Assembly: GCA_016801845.1 (NCBI GenBank)
Contig: CM028926.1
Location: 6,546,501 to 6,610,500, forward strand
DNA: 64,000 nt
DNA from: Polydactylus sextarius
Lineage: Eukaryota > Chordata > Actinopteri > Polynemidae
Reading direction: 5' to 3'
In this document: positions 9,823 to 25,000 of the stretch, in pieces
Layout: each line of letters starts with the position of its first letter
How positions within the stretch are numbered: the first letter of the stretch is position 1
The notes under the pieces: generated by a model
The model's database searches: none
Seen by the model: the letters and a program-made list of their open reading frames with translations, nothing else
What the model was told of the DNA's origin: nothing
Translations under genes and position numbers: made by a program

Positions 9823-12800
9823 TGAGAGGGGGGAAATACCGGCTCGTTTCTATCACACTCAGATGGCTAGAAAGTCATTGAGAGGCACCAGTGGTTCGTG
9901 GCGTCCAAAAATAGACACGAAATGAAATATTCTGGGTGTCACTTATGGTGAGCAAAGAGGAGCTCCTTTGTGAAAAGTTTGCCAAGTGGTCGGATACAGA
10001 TGAGAGAGGAGGGGGGACAAACGTTATATGATACAGGAGAAGAGGAGGAGAGGCAGCGCAGGCTCCTTTGGGCGTGAGGGGTGGCAGGAGGAATGAAGAC
10101 ATATTTCAAGGGAGGCACTGCAGTCGCAGAGTTTCTGGAAGTATTGACCTGCAGCTGGGCTTCATGCCAGCCTGAGCACCCTCCAGTCTCTCTGCTGTCC
10201 CGAGTCGTGAACCTGGAGAGCTTTTGTATATCCCAGTAATTCCTGAGCTGGGATTACAATACATGCCAGTCCTGCAAGGCAAAGACAAAAGAGGAGACAA
10301 ACACAGATGGATACCTAAATAAATATGGCTCAGGAATGCACCATTCCCCCCTCCTCTTGTGAATGTATGGCAATAAAAGCATTGCAGCTATAGTGTCTAA
10401 ATGGAAAGAGAAAGGAAACATGACCTGCATGGACAGTTATTAAACATGACAGTCATCCACTATAACTGTCATCACCTAATCCCTTTGTATAGTGTTGCAA
10501 CCAATGATTGTTTTTATTTCTGGTTTAATTGCTTACTTCATAAAGTGCCCACTCTAGCACAGCCTGTTATTGCCTATTTGTCCAACCAGCAGTCTAGAAC
10601 TTAAAGTTAAACTTACATAATTCATATAATTTCCAAAACACATGTAATTTTAGTATAAATATCATACAATACTAATAACAATTGGCATTTTAGTATCACA
10701 GTGACCTAAATTGTGATCAAGACGTACACTCAGTAGGACTTTTTTCTTTAAAATTCTGTTACAGAAACACTTTCAAAGTGACCTCAAACATGCCTTTATC
10801 ACTTACCAGCTGACACTTTCTCAGATAAGATATACATTGCTGATAAGATAATATCATTTGATTTGTTGGTTTGGCAGTTTCATCAGTCATGCTCTACTAT
10901 GTAGTGTCTGTATTGCTACCACTAGCTTCTCTTGCATAAAGACACTAACTTGCAACACATACTTTTACAGAGTCTTCTTCATACCATACTTTTTTTGTCT
11001 GTACCCACAAAACACTGGTTCATAAATCAACACAGAGAACTGATAAACAAGCCTCTGCTGCAAACAAAGCTGATTAGCAATGTGCACATGTGCTGCTCGG
11101 GGTTGTGTGCATGCAAGTTTTCAGTCCAACTAACCACCTTGACGGCTAAAGTAGCTGATTATTAATACAGAGGACAAATCAGCAAGAGAAAGGTCAGTTT
11201 TGCTGTTGTTGGAGCAGAAACGCGTGCAGGTTTTTGTTTTACTCTCAGTAACATATTGTTGGAGACCATGTGACCGAGTCCTGCTGGAGTGTGTTTAGGA
11301 GAGCATAAGTGTGCAAGCGGACACTGACGGTGTTGATCCAAGTTTCCTTGACTGTGTTATTATCAGATTCGCTGTGGTGTTGACGGGGTTATGAGGAGGG
11401 GATTCATTCAAGGCGTGGTTACCGGCTGTGAGGTCTGTAATTGAAGACCATAGTTTTGTGGTTTCTTCTCTTGGAGCCGCATGATTCACAATCTAAATAA
11501 ATAATGTAGTAATGGAGCCACCGAAATTACAGACTTAAAACAGAAATAGAATTGAAAAAGCAGCACATTGACTGAGCAGATTTGGTTCTTAACCTCCCCA
11601 GAGGTTAATGTGATTCATTGGTTAATAAATGACAACAAGATGCGACCAAGAAAGTAGGTTTGTCACTGAAAATGTAATTCAGATTGTCACAGCTCTGCCA
11701 CCATATGGCATAGGGCAAATCGGGTCACAACATCATTTTTTAAACTTTTTTTTTTTTAGGGTAGTGGTTGAATAATTTAAAGCTTAATGAAGAGTCAAGC
11801 TATATATAGAGAGATACAGTTACATGCTAACATTATAATCTTTTGTCAATCTGTATTGTCAGTTATTTTACTTGATTCTTATGACACTAATACTGTGTTA
11901 TTGGTAAAATGTGACAAAAAACCGACTAAATTTATCTACAAATGTCACAATTTCACTATTGACTGCTGTTAATCATCCACACTGGTTACGTGAAATTGAA
12001 AGGAAAAAGCTGTAAAGTAAGTTTTAGCATTTGGATGCACATCTATTGGCCACAGCTGTTGCCTCCATCTGAACCTCTTGTTTGATGTTAAATCTCAGTC
12101 ATGACGCAGCACACTGAAAACTCCTAATCACATTAAATGCATGCAGTGTTTTCTTTTTGAAGGAAAGCCATCAGCAGATGAGTGTGCCTCTTTATTGTGG
12201 GACATGGAGCCTGTGTGTGTGGGGTTCAGGGAGCAGGCTGTGGTCACCAGCTCCTGTTGACTCCACCCTGTGCTTCCGCTTCCCTCTTCCCCCGACAGAT
12301 GTGACTAACTGTCAGAGGCTCTGAATGGCACGTTACTCCCTGGTGGTCCATTAGTAAATTCAGAGAAGTGACCTCTATTGTTAGTTTATCCCCTGGACTA
12401 GTGTGTAACCAGGATAAACAAAAAGAAAACAGTGTCTGACACTGCAGTCAGTTGTTGAAAACTTTAAATCAACATCTTCCTGTAGAAATGACCTGTACAT
12501 ATATAAATATAATCTGACTAAAGATACTGCGTCTACATCCTGTTTTCCTTGTGATTTCCACTGTTCCTCTAAAATATTTTAATATAATCTAAGTGGAGAA
12601 TTAGCACCATCTACTGCTGATTTCCCTAATTCAAATTCTTAATGTACAACAGTTTCACAGTAATAGATAAAGACACAAATACACACACATCTCTTTATTG
12701 TCTACATCCTCCGCTGGCCTGTTGCATATACTTAGTGTTCAGATGACAAGATGCAAATAAAAGCATCTCGTCTTGGCTTTGAGAAAATTGTAGAAGTAAT

Positions 12801-15800
12801 TAACCCTGATAGTCAAAGAAAAAAAAAAACAATAAATGTTTTAATCGACCTTGACATGTCCTGTCCACAGTTTTAGACAGACATCTCTGGCTGAAAGGCA
12901 CAGTGTCATTAACACAGACATATGCTTATGCCTGGAGGAATAAATCGGGTGACGTTATATATTTTTCTTACCGTCAACAAATCCCATGAAAAAACAAAAC
13001 CAATGATGCATTGCTCCCTTTGCCAAGTATTCTTTTGTATAGTCAAAGATGCTGAGGTTTATTCATTCTGCTATTAAAAAACAGCCTTAACTTAGCACAA
13101 GGTGAAATGTACTTAAGTTATTTTGAGTCATCACTACATACACAATGTCAGAGCCATAAACACAAGCTAGCTCACCACATTTGAGGTGATACTCAAGTGA
13201 CAAATACAAAGCACATTTACTTCTGTTTGTTTAACGTTTGCAGAACAACAACATCGCTTTTCTTTCTCTTTTAACACTAAAATGAAAGTAAGATACTGTG
13301 TCCTGTCACATTTTCCGTATTAATGAATGGGCCTGAGACTGAGGGCCATACAGAGGGCATGAAAGATGGAAAATGCCGAGAGGCAAACCAGCACATTGTT
13401 GAATTTGGACTTAACATGGACAGAATTGGCATAAATATAGAATCAAGTGAGGCTCAACCTTTAACCCAAGCGTCTGGTTTCTTGCTAATCACGGTGCCTC
13501 TGGTGGCATTAATTGTTTTGCGTCTGCTTCCTCACTAGACCAACATAGGGAGTTACCAGTCAAGACCTCAGATCTCAGGTAATTAGCCATTTAAAATTGG
13601 GAGGAAAGGGGGGAAAGCGCTGAAAAATACGGGGAAAATGTTAATATTAGCTGTGCTATTTTTCACCGTGTTTTAGCTAGTATGTCTTGTCTACTGAACA
13701 AATCTTGGACAGACAGGAATTGACTTTTCAGTCACTGAGTCATAGGAAACTGGGCCGTAGAAATGGCTTCCAGATATTTCCATGGTTAATTACCTACTGT
13801 GAATGAACAGAGAGAAACATTTTAAACTGTTTTTTTCCTGCTGTTCACAGTATGTGACTGAGATTACAGTCACTCCAATACACTGTAGCTTCACAGTCCA
13901 TATTAAAGAGGTATACATGCAGGATGTGCACAGTCAGCAGTCAAATCCCCAGGAGAGGAGCACTGGGGTTATGGGAAACAGGTGTGGCTGCTTTTCACCG
14001 CTCATTCAGCTGTCGGGTGGTTATGATGTTTGGGATGAGCACACATTCAGTTGTATGTACTGACACACCCCCTACCACCCAGGTGGGAGATCATTAACAC
14101 CCACCAGTCAAATACTGGGCAGTGCTGACCATAGGGAGTAAACTATCAGTTGTGTTGTCTCATCTGGGAGCACACAAAGAATAGTGACACACAGTTTACT
14201 GTAGCAGATGAAAAGAACCTCTTGTTTTTCTACCAATGTTTTCACCACACCTGCTGCTCAGATCCCTCATATGCCCTCTGCAAAGTCAGTATCACACCCT
14301 GCTACATCCTGCTCCAAGCTCTCTATCACTGTGTTCATCTAGAGCCCAAGGCTGCGATATGCACTGAGAATAGAACGGACATTTGGCTGAAGATATCAGG
14401 ACAATATCATCAAAGTCAGTTAGCCGCAGTGTTAGTCCTAATTTCCCCCCTGTTAAGCTGATCTTGTCTTTTCTACTCGTGTTACGACTTATCAACAATA
14501 ATTGATCATCTTAACTATTTGGCTGGGACACGCAAGTGAATTAAGCAGTAAAAACTGAATGCATTGGACTTCCCATCATTGGTCTGAAAACCATAAGTGA
14601 GCAGGAAATGTTTACTGCATGCATTATTTACATTAATGGACTCACCATGAATGACAGTCTGAAATTGTTTATTATAGTAGCATCCTGTTTTTCAGTCAGA
14701 AACATTCACATCATTTGAAGTAGACAGTTTCCCTAGTTACAAAATTTAACTAGATATGTAAAGTTTCCTCCGTTGCATCACGCACCCTCTGCCCTGTGTG
14801 TGTGTGTGTGTCCTATAACGTCACACCCAGAGAGAAAGGACCTGTCCCCAGACTCAGCAGCGGAGCAGCTTCGGCCCTTGATGCAGATATGTTGCAGTAA
14901 TGGCTCGAATAAGGTTTTGCAACTGAATCATGGCTGGTATTCAGCCAGATTGTTTTGTATTCTCCTGCTGCCCATGTCCACCTTAAATTTGCATGCGTCT
15001 GTTTTTGTTAGTGATGTTCTCTTCATGTACAAACAGACAGAAGTTGAATACACGTCGCTACTGTGATTTAAGCTGTAGCAGAAAATTTGATTTCAAGTTT
15101 TGTTATTTTTTTAGTATCAATGGAGAAAGGTGGAACATAGTGAACAGAGTGTGCGTACTATCTATTTTTATCAGCTTAGCTGTTGTGACACAGGAAAAGA
15201 AACAGATGACTATTCAGTTCTGATAAACATGATTGTTCAGTGTTTTTAACATATTTGTCGCTGCTTTCATTGTAAGTGATCAAGACTACATGTGTCTAGG
15301 TCTATTCAGGGCTTAAAACAATGTGAGATCACGTCGTAAGCAGGTAGTGTTACATTGTAAAGATATACTTAACAACCCACAGCTCTTAACATGACTATAA
15401 ATGGGGCTCTATTACTGTTATGTGCTCAGTATATTTGTTTTTTACATCTAACGGACTGTGTCAAATCAGACATGTAACATGAGTCCCATAATACACTCGC
15501 ACCAACATCTAAGTGTATTTTACTTTTATCTTTTTCAGTCTTTAAGCCACTTTAATCTCTGTGAACATTACACACATAGGAGGTGGTGGCCATCTTAGAT
15601 GTCTGGCAGGTAGGTGGTGTGTGAGGGTGGTAATTTTAAATCAGTACCACTTCAGTCTGTTGCAGAACAGGGGCGAGAGTGTGTGCCGGGAAGAGTGGGT
15701 GTGCCGGGAAAATGAACTCCGTCTGACCAGGATAATGCTGGTGAAATGCCTCACTGACCAAACTACTTACTGTTTTTATTGACCGCTGGACACACACAGT

Positions 15801-18800
15801 ACAGCACAGAGGCAGGTTTTTGTTGGACTGCTTTACTTCCTCCTCTGTTGTCAAGTGGTGATTACTGACATGTGGTGTGATGTTGATTTCTCAGGGAAGT
15901 CTAAAGCAACTTTCCCTGTCAACACCCTCACTTATTTGGAGATAATTACTTGTTTAAGGGGGATGCAGGCAACTTCAGTAAGTTTGGCAATCCACAGACA
16001 AATCTAGACCTAATTTGCCCTGTATCAATAAAAAGGTCTGCAAATATGTTTAAATGTTTAATTAAAACGTCACATTTCATAAGCCTGTTATTATCTCAAC
16101 AGGATAAAAGTATAGCTATTTCTAGCAGTGCCCTTAAAGCTGTTGCACTAATACATAGTAGAAATTTTTACACATGCACAGATAGTACAAGCCCAGTGTA
16201 TGAAGGCTGCATGTGACAGCCACCAATGAAATGTAAATCCCTTAAAAACATGTTGCTGCTGGTTGTTGGCAGAAATAGGCGTCACAAGATCCTAAAATTG
16301 GACAATCATGGGAAGCATTTTAAAGGAAAACAGTCTAATTCCCTCTGGGATCTTTGTGGCATGTGGGAAACTATGTTTCTATTATGTTAGATTGGCCTAA
16401 TGAAAGTACAGTAGCCCATTTAGACCCAGTCAAGGGCAGTGGAGTCTGTGATTAGTTCTCTTGTCTCTGAAGAGCTACACCCCACCACCCCCACCCAACA
16501 AGGGCTTGATGTATTTCTGTCCTAATGAAGAAAAGTTGAGCTTTGTTCTGTAACGTTTTTATGACACAAAAATGTCATGAAAATATGTGTTTTGAAAACA
16601 ATACACAGTTAAGTTGGCGGTGCATGTCTCCATGGCTCATTGTTGCTCATAAACTTTGTTTTGCATTGTTAAATAAATTGCTATGAGGAAAAGGATTTTT
16701 CTCATTTCTATTTTCAACCAAAGGGTTTGGGTGAACAGTTGGGTTGAATGAGTTCAACTTGTAATTAATCTTTTAATGTAGAAGAAGCCGATGTGGAGGA
16801 TTAAACTTCCTGTTATCATTAGGTGGCCTGTGTGTGCTGTTTTTGCGAGGCTCGACTTAAGCGGATGTTGTGAATAATTTACTAAAATCAATTTAACCGA
16901 TACTACGATAAAACATCTCTTGTTCTGAGAGGATAGACACGTCAGCTTCATGATGTCTGCCTAATTTTCTTATATAGTAAATGTCAGAGCATAACATGGC
17001 TGTCAATGTCTGAGACAAGACAAAGGCTTTTTGAGAGCACAGCTTTCTAAAAGAGACCAGAGCAGTAAGGGTGCACTTGATGAGCTTGCAGATACTGACA
17101 TGAACAAGATTTCTACCCCAGAGTTTTACCCCAGAGTTTTTTCTTTTTTTTTTTTTTAACACTATTTGGAAGTTATGGTGAGCACAGTGCAATGTCTATT
17201 AGCATCCACGTGTGAGGGATGTCATACACTTAAGGTCTAATTGAAATCACCTTAAAACAAAAACCCTCGAAATTAAGTTAAGTTTTCTCACAGTAGATAG
17301 AAAAAATCTTTCTACATTTTTTTAACTACATGGAAAAAAAAAAAAAAAAAAGTTGCCCATGTGCATCCATCACATTGTGCACTCAAACTAACATACCACA
17401 AACCCACCACAACAAACGGTAACAAATCCCACACAATAAGGCAGGATGTTGTAGGAGTGTTTGTGTTGCGTTGGTACACAGTGGCAGACATTGTCCTTCA
17501 TAAGTCCTACAGCATAGCTGTACTTGATGCTGATTAGAGGTTGCAACCTATACTGACACTCTGTATGTCAACACTATTGATCGCTTTCTTTTAAGCACTG
17601 ATCTTTAATCAAAAGTGACTCGGATGAGAAGGGCACAGAAGTGCACATTGCTATAGGGAAGCAAAGTGGGGGGGTTGAAGAGGACAGTGACATGTGAAAG
17701 AGGCCCGCCTGTTCCTTTTTAAAAGGCTGTCAGCCTGTGTTTGTCTCTGCCATGAATTAGCCCACTGAAAAAGCCTCATACCCTCATGGGATACAATGCG
17801 AGGAAGGAAGGGGGTAGATTGGAGTCGGTGTAGGAACTAATAATCTCTCCACACTGCACAAATATTTCTTACGATAAAGACACACTATAAAACAGGCAAT
17901 TCGCAACTTGGCCTATCCTGTCTAAGTGATTGAGACAGAGTTATGGGCTTCACACAAATACAGCAAATGTCTGGAGCTGTTGTTTGGCACATAGGCATTG
18001 TCTGCTGATATGTCTTTGTTCCTCTTGTGAGAGTAACAATACCAAACAAATGGCTCACCACAACACTCCCTATTGACTTCAGTGAGTTTGCAGTTTAAAG
18101 GCGCAGATGAACCTGAAGACCATGGAAGATTTATCAGTAAAACTCTCAAGTGGCGTTTCAGATTCCACCTGTTACAATATTTGTACAGTATTTTTTTCCA
18201 CAAACGTCTTTTTCTGCTACTGCACCCAAGGAATGGGAATCTGTCTGTAAATGGATTTTCCCAAGTTTTCTTCCATTCATTTCTTTGGATTAGGTTTTCC
18301 CCTTTAACTCCTTCAGGGGTTTAGATTGGGGTTGTGAACTGTTGCATGGGAGACATTACTCAATAATTATTTCATGGCTGCAACTAGTGATACACTAATC
18401 CATATCAGGTATTCGTTTGGATGTCGTGTGTGGGTGTGTTTGTGTAGTTAGCATTAGCACAGTTTGTCAGTGCAGTTCTCAAATGCACGTTAATGTTTTA
18501 GAAATGTGACCTTGATAATCAGATGGAAGTTTAATAGTCAGTTAATGTTGCCCTTGGCTTATAGTAGACCAAGGTACTTCAGTGCCTGGAAGGAGTATAA
18601 ATTACTGTGCTCATTAAACAGTATGAAACACTGCCTTTCATCCTGTGGCCACCTCCTACACACACATCTGAAAATGACCAAATCAGGGAGTGGGACGACG
18701 ACCACATCAGGTCTGGTAGTTGTTTGCTTGGAGAGGAGAATGACACCAACTCATGTTTTTCCACCTTTTTTTTCCTTCTTTTTTTTAATATTCAAGACGA

Positions 18801-21800
18801 CTAAAAGTTTGATCCATGTTATTCATGCCACCTTACATTATTTGGTGTGATATTAAATAAAAAAGGACACAGTCGGCTCTGCAGTAACAGTTAAATTTCC
18901 AAGCGGCATCTAATTCCAGTTTTAACCACCCAGAAAGAGCACTTTGATTTTTTTTATTACGAGCCACAACAGCGTGGCTGGCATTGTTTTCACCTTATGA
19001 ATGTGTGCGTGTGTGTGTCACGATGGCAAAATGTGGTGCAACTGCAGCGGGGAACCACCACAGAGGTGGTTTAGAGTTGTTTGGCGGCTTTTTATGTCCG
19101 TCTGAGAACAGAATTTGTCACCATCACAACTGTGCAAGACAGTCAAACAGTTTTTACAAACTCAAAGTCCATACACTGCTAAAATCTGGAAACACATCAA
19201 CATTGTAAACCAGTTGTTCATTGAAGTAAAAAAAAAAAACATCTGGATCTAGAAGATCATACTGGTTTTAAACAAACCCTTGGTTTGTCAAAGTGAGGAG
19301 GCAGATCAAATGAAGGGGATTCACAAAATTGATCCACATGCAGGACAAACACATTTGATGAACTGTACTTGACTCAGTTGTACACAGTCTGTAGTTTTCT
19401 AAGAGATTATTATTGACACTGCATATACAGTCATTTTAGTTGAACTCTGATTGTGTTGTAGTGATGTAGATACTTGGTAGAGAACAACGTAAGCAATAGC
19501 CAAAAGTATGGAATCAGATCCTGTTGAAAAAAGCTGTAACTCTCCTTCAAATAAACCATTACAGCATCATCAACCACATGACCTAAATACTTTGCTGCTG
19601 CTGCTGAAGTGAAAGTCAGTTTTCTGCTCACAGAGAGTACTAAAACGTTGGCACAAATTATCCATCCTGTCTTTTTCTTGCATACCGTACATGTGTTTGG
19701 ATCAGTCGTTTTAGTGTTGAGGTTTGACATGGTTCAACAGCAAACACGGTGGTCCAAACCACTCTGTGGCTGTCATGTACGAATATGAGTTAGTGAAATA
19801 ATTGGCCCAGCCCAGTTACATTTTTATGCACGAACACACCTCAAACTTTTTGCCGAAGCTTTTTGTTCTGTCCATCTCACTTCTGTACTTCTTCTATAAA
19901 ACTGCCCTATTTCTAGTTTTGTGTCCTTATTCATCCTAAACTCAGAGTTTCCTCTTACTTTAGCCCTAAACCACATTCCCTCCTGCACAGATCTCATGTC
20001 TGCATTCTTCTCCTGTGAGGTCTTCAGATCAGTCCCTCAAGAGTGCTGTTTGACATGATAATCTATGCATGGAGTTTGTCTACATGAACATGACACTTTG
20101 TCTATTTTGTTGCAGCTCGTGAATGTTTTTGGCCTCGGAGAACTCTTTTCTCATAAGACACTGACACTGCAGGCTTCATTACGAGGATCGCTCAAGCCAG
20201 GAGACAGCCTCCTCTGGGGAGGTCAGGGCTGAAGCTAGGTCAGGTCTGGGTAGGTGGAGATTTTGGCTCTTCAAGACGCTGACGTGGAGCGTTTGAGCCG
20301 GTTGCCAAGCAAAGAGGAAGGTTTTGATTTAACATTGCGTCTTGCGAGCAGCTTGTCGCAATTAGTGATGTCAGGGGGGAAAGAAACAAATATGAAGCAT
20401 TTCTTCAAAGGGCAGGCATATCCTTCCCATGAGTTCATTCTTTCCTCAGGTTTCTCAAGGAAAAAGGGGCAAAAGTGCAGCCTGTTTCTCTGTGGCCAAG
20501 TCAAGGTTAGCCGGCCGGGGTTGTTCGTGCTCTCTGGGGCAGCGTGTCACATTGAGTTGACAAAATGAGTTTCAAAACATAAAACACTGACACGACATAA
20601 AGATTCCCATTAATAGCCGATTTTTCTTGTGGATTCTTTGCAAAATCCGAGCCTCGTTTGTTTGTCTGTACAAGATGGATAACCAGCAATGAAACAAGTG
20701 ACAGTCCTGAGTTGTGCCTCAGTTCTACAGAGGTACGCCTGTTTCTTTGCTGAAACAGTGTGACAGCTTTGTTTAACGCACTGCTTACATTTCATTTGCC
20801 TGCAGTATTTTAGATAATATTTCACGGTGCTCTAGTTTGTGAGCCCTGGCTGTGTTGCTCATGGTCACAGCTCGCAGTGCCAAGTTTCCCCACTCTCCTC
20901 CTGGCTGTAGGTATCCCATGCAGAGGCCATCTGTCTCTCCTCCCCTAATGGTAAGGGTGGAGTCCTCTTTAAACACATCCCCCCCTTTTTCTGTCCCTCC
21001 TTTTTCTACTTACTCCCAAATGCTTACTTACTGTAAAACAAACAGGACATAGTATGGATGGGGTCTTGTTTCTTTGTATGCTTTGACAGGCCTGAAAGCT
21101 GACACACTAAGATAGACAAACTACGTTCGGTAGCAGTTGGAGTGTCGTGTCAGGTAGCTGCAGTATGTGGAGCATGTTCGGCAGAAGCCTGGTCTGAGAC
21201 ACGTGTCTACATACATCAACGCAATGTCATGCATGCCAAGCATGTTAGTTTAATACTCAGACAACTAATACTGCGGGATGATTTTTTTTATCAGTCTGCC
21301 CTCTGTATTCTTCCAATGGTCATAGATATATATTTGTAAATATTTATCTCACTGCCAAGCTTGTTTCACTGCAGTATGAATTGTAATATTGTGTTAAGCA
21401 AAACGACTGACTTGCACCAGTAAGGTGACAACAAACAGCTGTCGTGTCAGCTCAGATGACCGTAGAGCAGAGAATGCAAAACCCACAAGGCTCTGACCCT
21501 GATTCTCCCTTGCACCAGTGCACCGAGGGGACTCTGACAGACGCAATGCAAACACTGGCTAACACATGCAGTGCAAAGCACATTATAGCAGTGCGTGCTT
21601 TTTTTAGACCAGGTCATGATTCAAAGGTGGGAAAGAGATGTAAACAGATCTCTAAATTACTGAGGAGAAATAGAGTAATAACCCAAAGTGACTTTCCCAA
21701 GTGTCTCTCCAAGTGGTTGACAAATAAGGCAGCCCAAGCTAAATACTTGGGGTTAATAGGTTAAAAGCCTAAATACAGTGTAGAGCTGTACTAGATTAGT

Positions 21801-22027
21801 TTACAAGGCAAGGCAAGAAACATGAGGAAAATATTTTGAAAATGTGGGTCAACAGAGGAAAAAACAAACAGGAAAGCCCAAGTATCATAGCACAGTACGA
21901 AACTGCACAACACAATGTAACATACATTTAAGACTCAGCAGCCATTGAAACAAAATGCCTGACTCTTACACACATGGTCGCACACTTATTCCTTATTTTG
22001 GAAGAGAGAAACTCAGTGTGTAGGGGG

Positions 22028-22066
<39 letters not shown>

Positions 22067-25000
22067 CACTAAAATTACAGGGGACGTAATGGAGCACGGG
22101 GAGCCTCAGCCTCCTTGGATATATTCCTCACAAACCAAGATAGCATTGCTGTGGCTTACCGCTTGCATTCATGCCAAAGACTCAAAATACCAGCCAGTGG
22201 ACCACTTTTATAAGCTTTACTCCATACACATCCGAGACTACGTACAAAGTGGAAATTTATGACTCCCAAATATAGCATACTCCGACAGCAACCGTATCAA
22301 GAAAAGTCAGATGTACTGTTTTGAATATTTTGAATGAAATCACATTTTCAATTTAAAAAAAAAACAACTTTTTTACAAGGTTTAACTTAAATCGACTGTA
22401 GTTCAGTTGCGACTAGTGTTGTAAATCTTGCACAGTCTTTTATAAAATGTTTAGTCACACACGTTTCTATCAGTGACTCATTCGTGTGATTCTGCTGCAG
22501 AAAACTAAGAGAAGGATAGACTTTCCAGTCAGAGCATCCGTGATCTTTAAGTTAGGATTTACATCAGGTTACATTTTGAGGTAATACAGTCATTCCCAGT
22601 GAGATAGATGTTTTTTGTTTTGTTTTTTTCACAGCCCAGTGGCATGTCTCATGCAGATTATTGTCAGTACAGCTCACACATTATAAACAGTGTTTTTTTT
22701 ATATCTGTTCTATCAGTTAGGCCTATGACATCAAAATGATCCTTAATGTACAGCATTTACATGTTTCATTTGTTGCAAAAGAACAGTGGTGGGCTTCAAG
22801 TCAAATTAAGGGCCTCATAAAAAGAGGAAATAAAACCGTTAAACCGCTTGATTTGTTTCATCTCATTCCAGTTTTTTTTTCCCTGCTTAAAAGGTGCTCT
22901 GATAATTAGCAAGAGGGACAGTCTGAGTGTCCTGCGGTGAAAGTGTGTTGCTTATTAAGAGGGAAAGCAGAGCACTCAGAGTAACCCAGATGAAGTCTGG
23001 TGTCTTTTTTCAAACCCCAGAAAAAAACATGTCTGAAACAAACAATGGCTCCTAATGTGACCATGAGAGGCCGAGTAATGTTAATGGTGGCGGCGGAGAA
23101 GGAATGCATGATGAATTACGCTGCAGCTTATTTGAAACTAATTGAATTAAAATTTTAACTTTAATCAGAGTCCCAGTGCTGATACTTCTACATATGAATC
23201 GCATATGGGTCAAATTTAAGGCGGCAATAAGAGAAAACTACACTATTGTTCGTCCATTGTGTTTTCATCTGATCTAATGTGCACTATTAACTCCAGCAGA
23301 ACACACAGGTGGCAACAGAACACATCCACAAAGTCACTTTCCACTATTAATTTTCGTTCAATTTCATGCGTGAGCGGTAAAGTCTGTGTGTCTCAGTGGA
23401 GGTAGATCTACCACACTTTGTCAGAATATGCTAATGTCCTATTTCCCAGTGTTAACACTGATCAGTACTCCAGAAAACCAGCAATTTAATTTAACTTAAC
23501 ATATCTCAGCCGCAGTACTTTGAATGCTAATGTCTGATCATAGCACATCTTTGGCGGTATTAAAACTGTCAAAACGGATGAGAGGAAACTTCCTGTTTGA
23601 CAAATTGAATCCAGATTTAAATTCTTAAATTCTTCCACGGCTAGACACCAGAGGACAAAAAAACCGTAATCTCTTAATCCAATCAAGTGAGAAATTCAGT
23701 CTTTCCAGTTTGATTTTCGCTGCAACAATGTTGCTGTTTCTCTGAGTCTTATCTTCACCGTCCTTTTCTCTCAGCAGGTGTGAGCAGTAACCATGTGGTT
23801 GTTCCTGATAAAGTCAATGCAGTGTTGGGGAAGAACATCACTCTGGGTTGCAGAATAGAGGTGGGCTCCAACCTCAGTCTCACACAGATCTCCTGGGAAC
23901 GCCGTCTCCCTTCAGGACCCATTACCTTGGCAGTGTTTCACCCCAAGTATGGAACCTCGTTCCCTCAAGAATATGCCCAGCGCATCTCATTTGTTTCCCC
24001 TTCAATACAAGATGCCACCATTACCCTCAAAGAAGTTGGCTTTGCCGATGTTGGATCATACACCTGCAAAGTGGCAACGTTTCCTCTGGGCAATTCACAA
24101 GCATCAACCTACGTCAACGTATTAGGTAAAGTAGAGCTCTCTCTCATCTGTCGTCATTCCCCTATTTCATTCCGTCTTAAAATCACTTTTTAAAGCACAA
24201 AATTGTTGGTTGCGATTAAGTCAAGTTTAGATGACCACTAAATGTTTACCCCTGGTAGAATGAACTTCCCTCTAAAGCCACCTAACCTTTTAAAAATGTC
24301 CACCTGGACACAGTCCACGAACATTTAACTTTCTCCAGATCTCTGCTGCTGCTGTGGTTTGCTCCCACTCATCTCACTCATTGCAGTGACTTCCTGTGGA
24401 AAAACTGATGCACAGTCAGGTTTAAATTCGCAGCACCACATTACTAATTTTTGCTAATATTTCTTCACTGAGTGTTTTTCAAGTGTAAACACTTAAAATA
24501 ACAAGACGTCCTTCCTCATCTACCAGTCACATGACTTTCCCAACTTGATGCAGTGAAGTTGCGTGCAGCAACAAGGTAATTGCAGGGTGTGATACAGCAT
24601 GACTCTCATGACATTAAGTTACATTTAACCACATTGCTTGAAAAAAAAAAAGTTGCATATGTAGCATTGGTCTGAAAACAACAATGTGAGGTTATTTACC
24701 GCAGGAGCTTTTTGTCAGCGCTGCCCTCTTAACCCTTTGTCAATAATCATGAAATCACACCTCAGCCTGAGCAACAGAGCACGAATTAGGAAATCTATTT
24801 TCAATATTTTTACTCCTGTAGGCGCTGATGTGTGTTTACCAAAAAAATAAATAAAACAAACAAGAAATGTGCAGCACAGCATCAAACACACATTTTACCA
24901 CAATCTGTTTATTTATTACTATTTATATAAACACACAGAAATTTGTAATGGGGATTCTAATTACTGTTTTGTTTTGTTTCCGGTTCTCCCTTTGTATATT

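Larger units (their letters stand above)
9242..23774 (+). other. nectin3: nectin3 intron 1 (14.5 kb)
   Basis: A long first intron is usual for nectin genes. I find no nested gene. It holds microsatellites at 9792-9820, 14797-14812 and 22032-22063, poly(A) near 17333-17351, and weak open frames without domains (13323, 20254, 21444). A few stretches have the even base mix of candidate conserved noncoding elements: 13320-13560, 17640-17830, 20115-20520 and 22790-23240. Confidence 0.75.

Noticed and set aside
20254..20568. 104-codon frame in nectin3 intron 1 as a nested gene
   Set aside because: No family resemblance and no flanking splice signals forming a longer reading frame.
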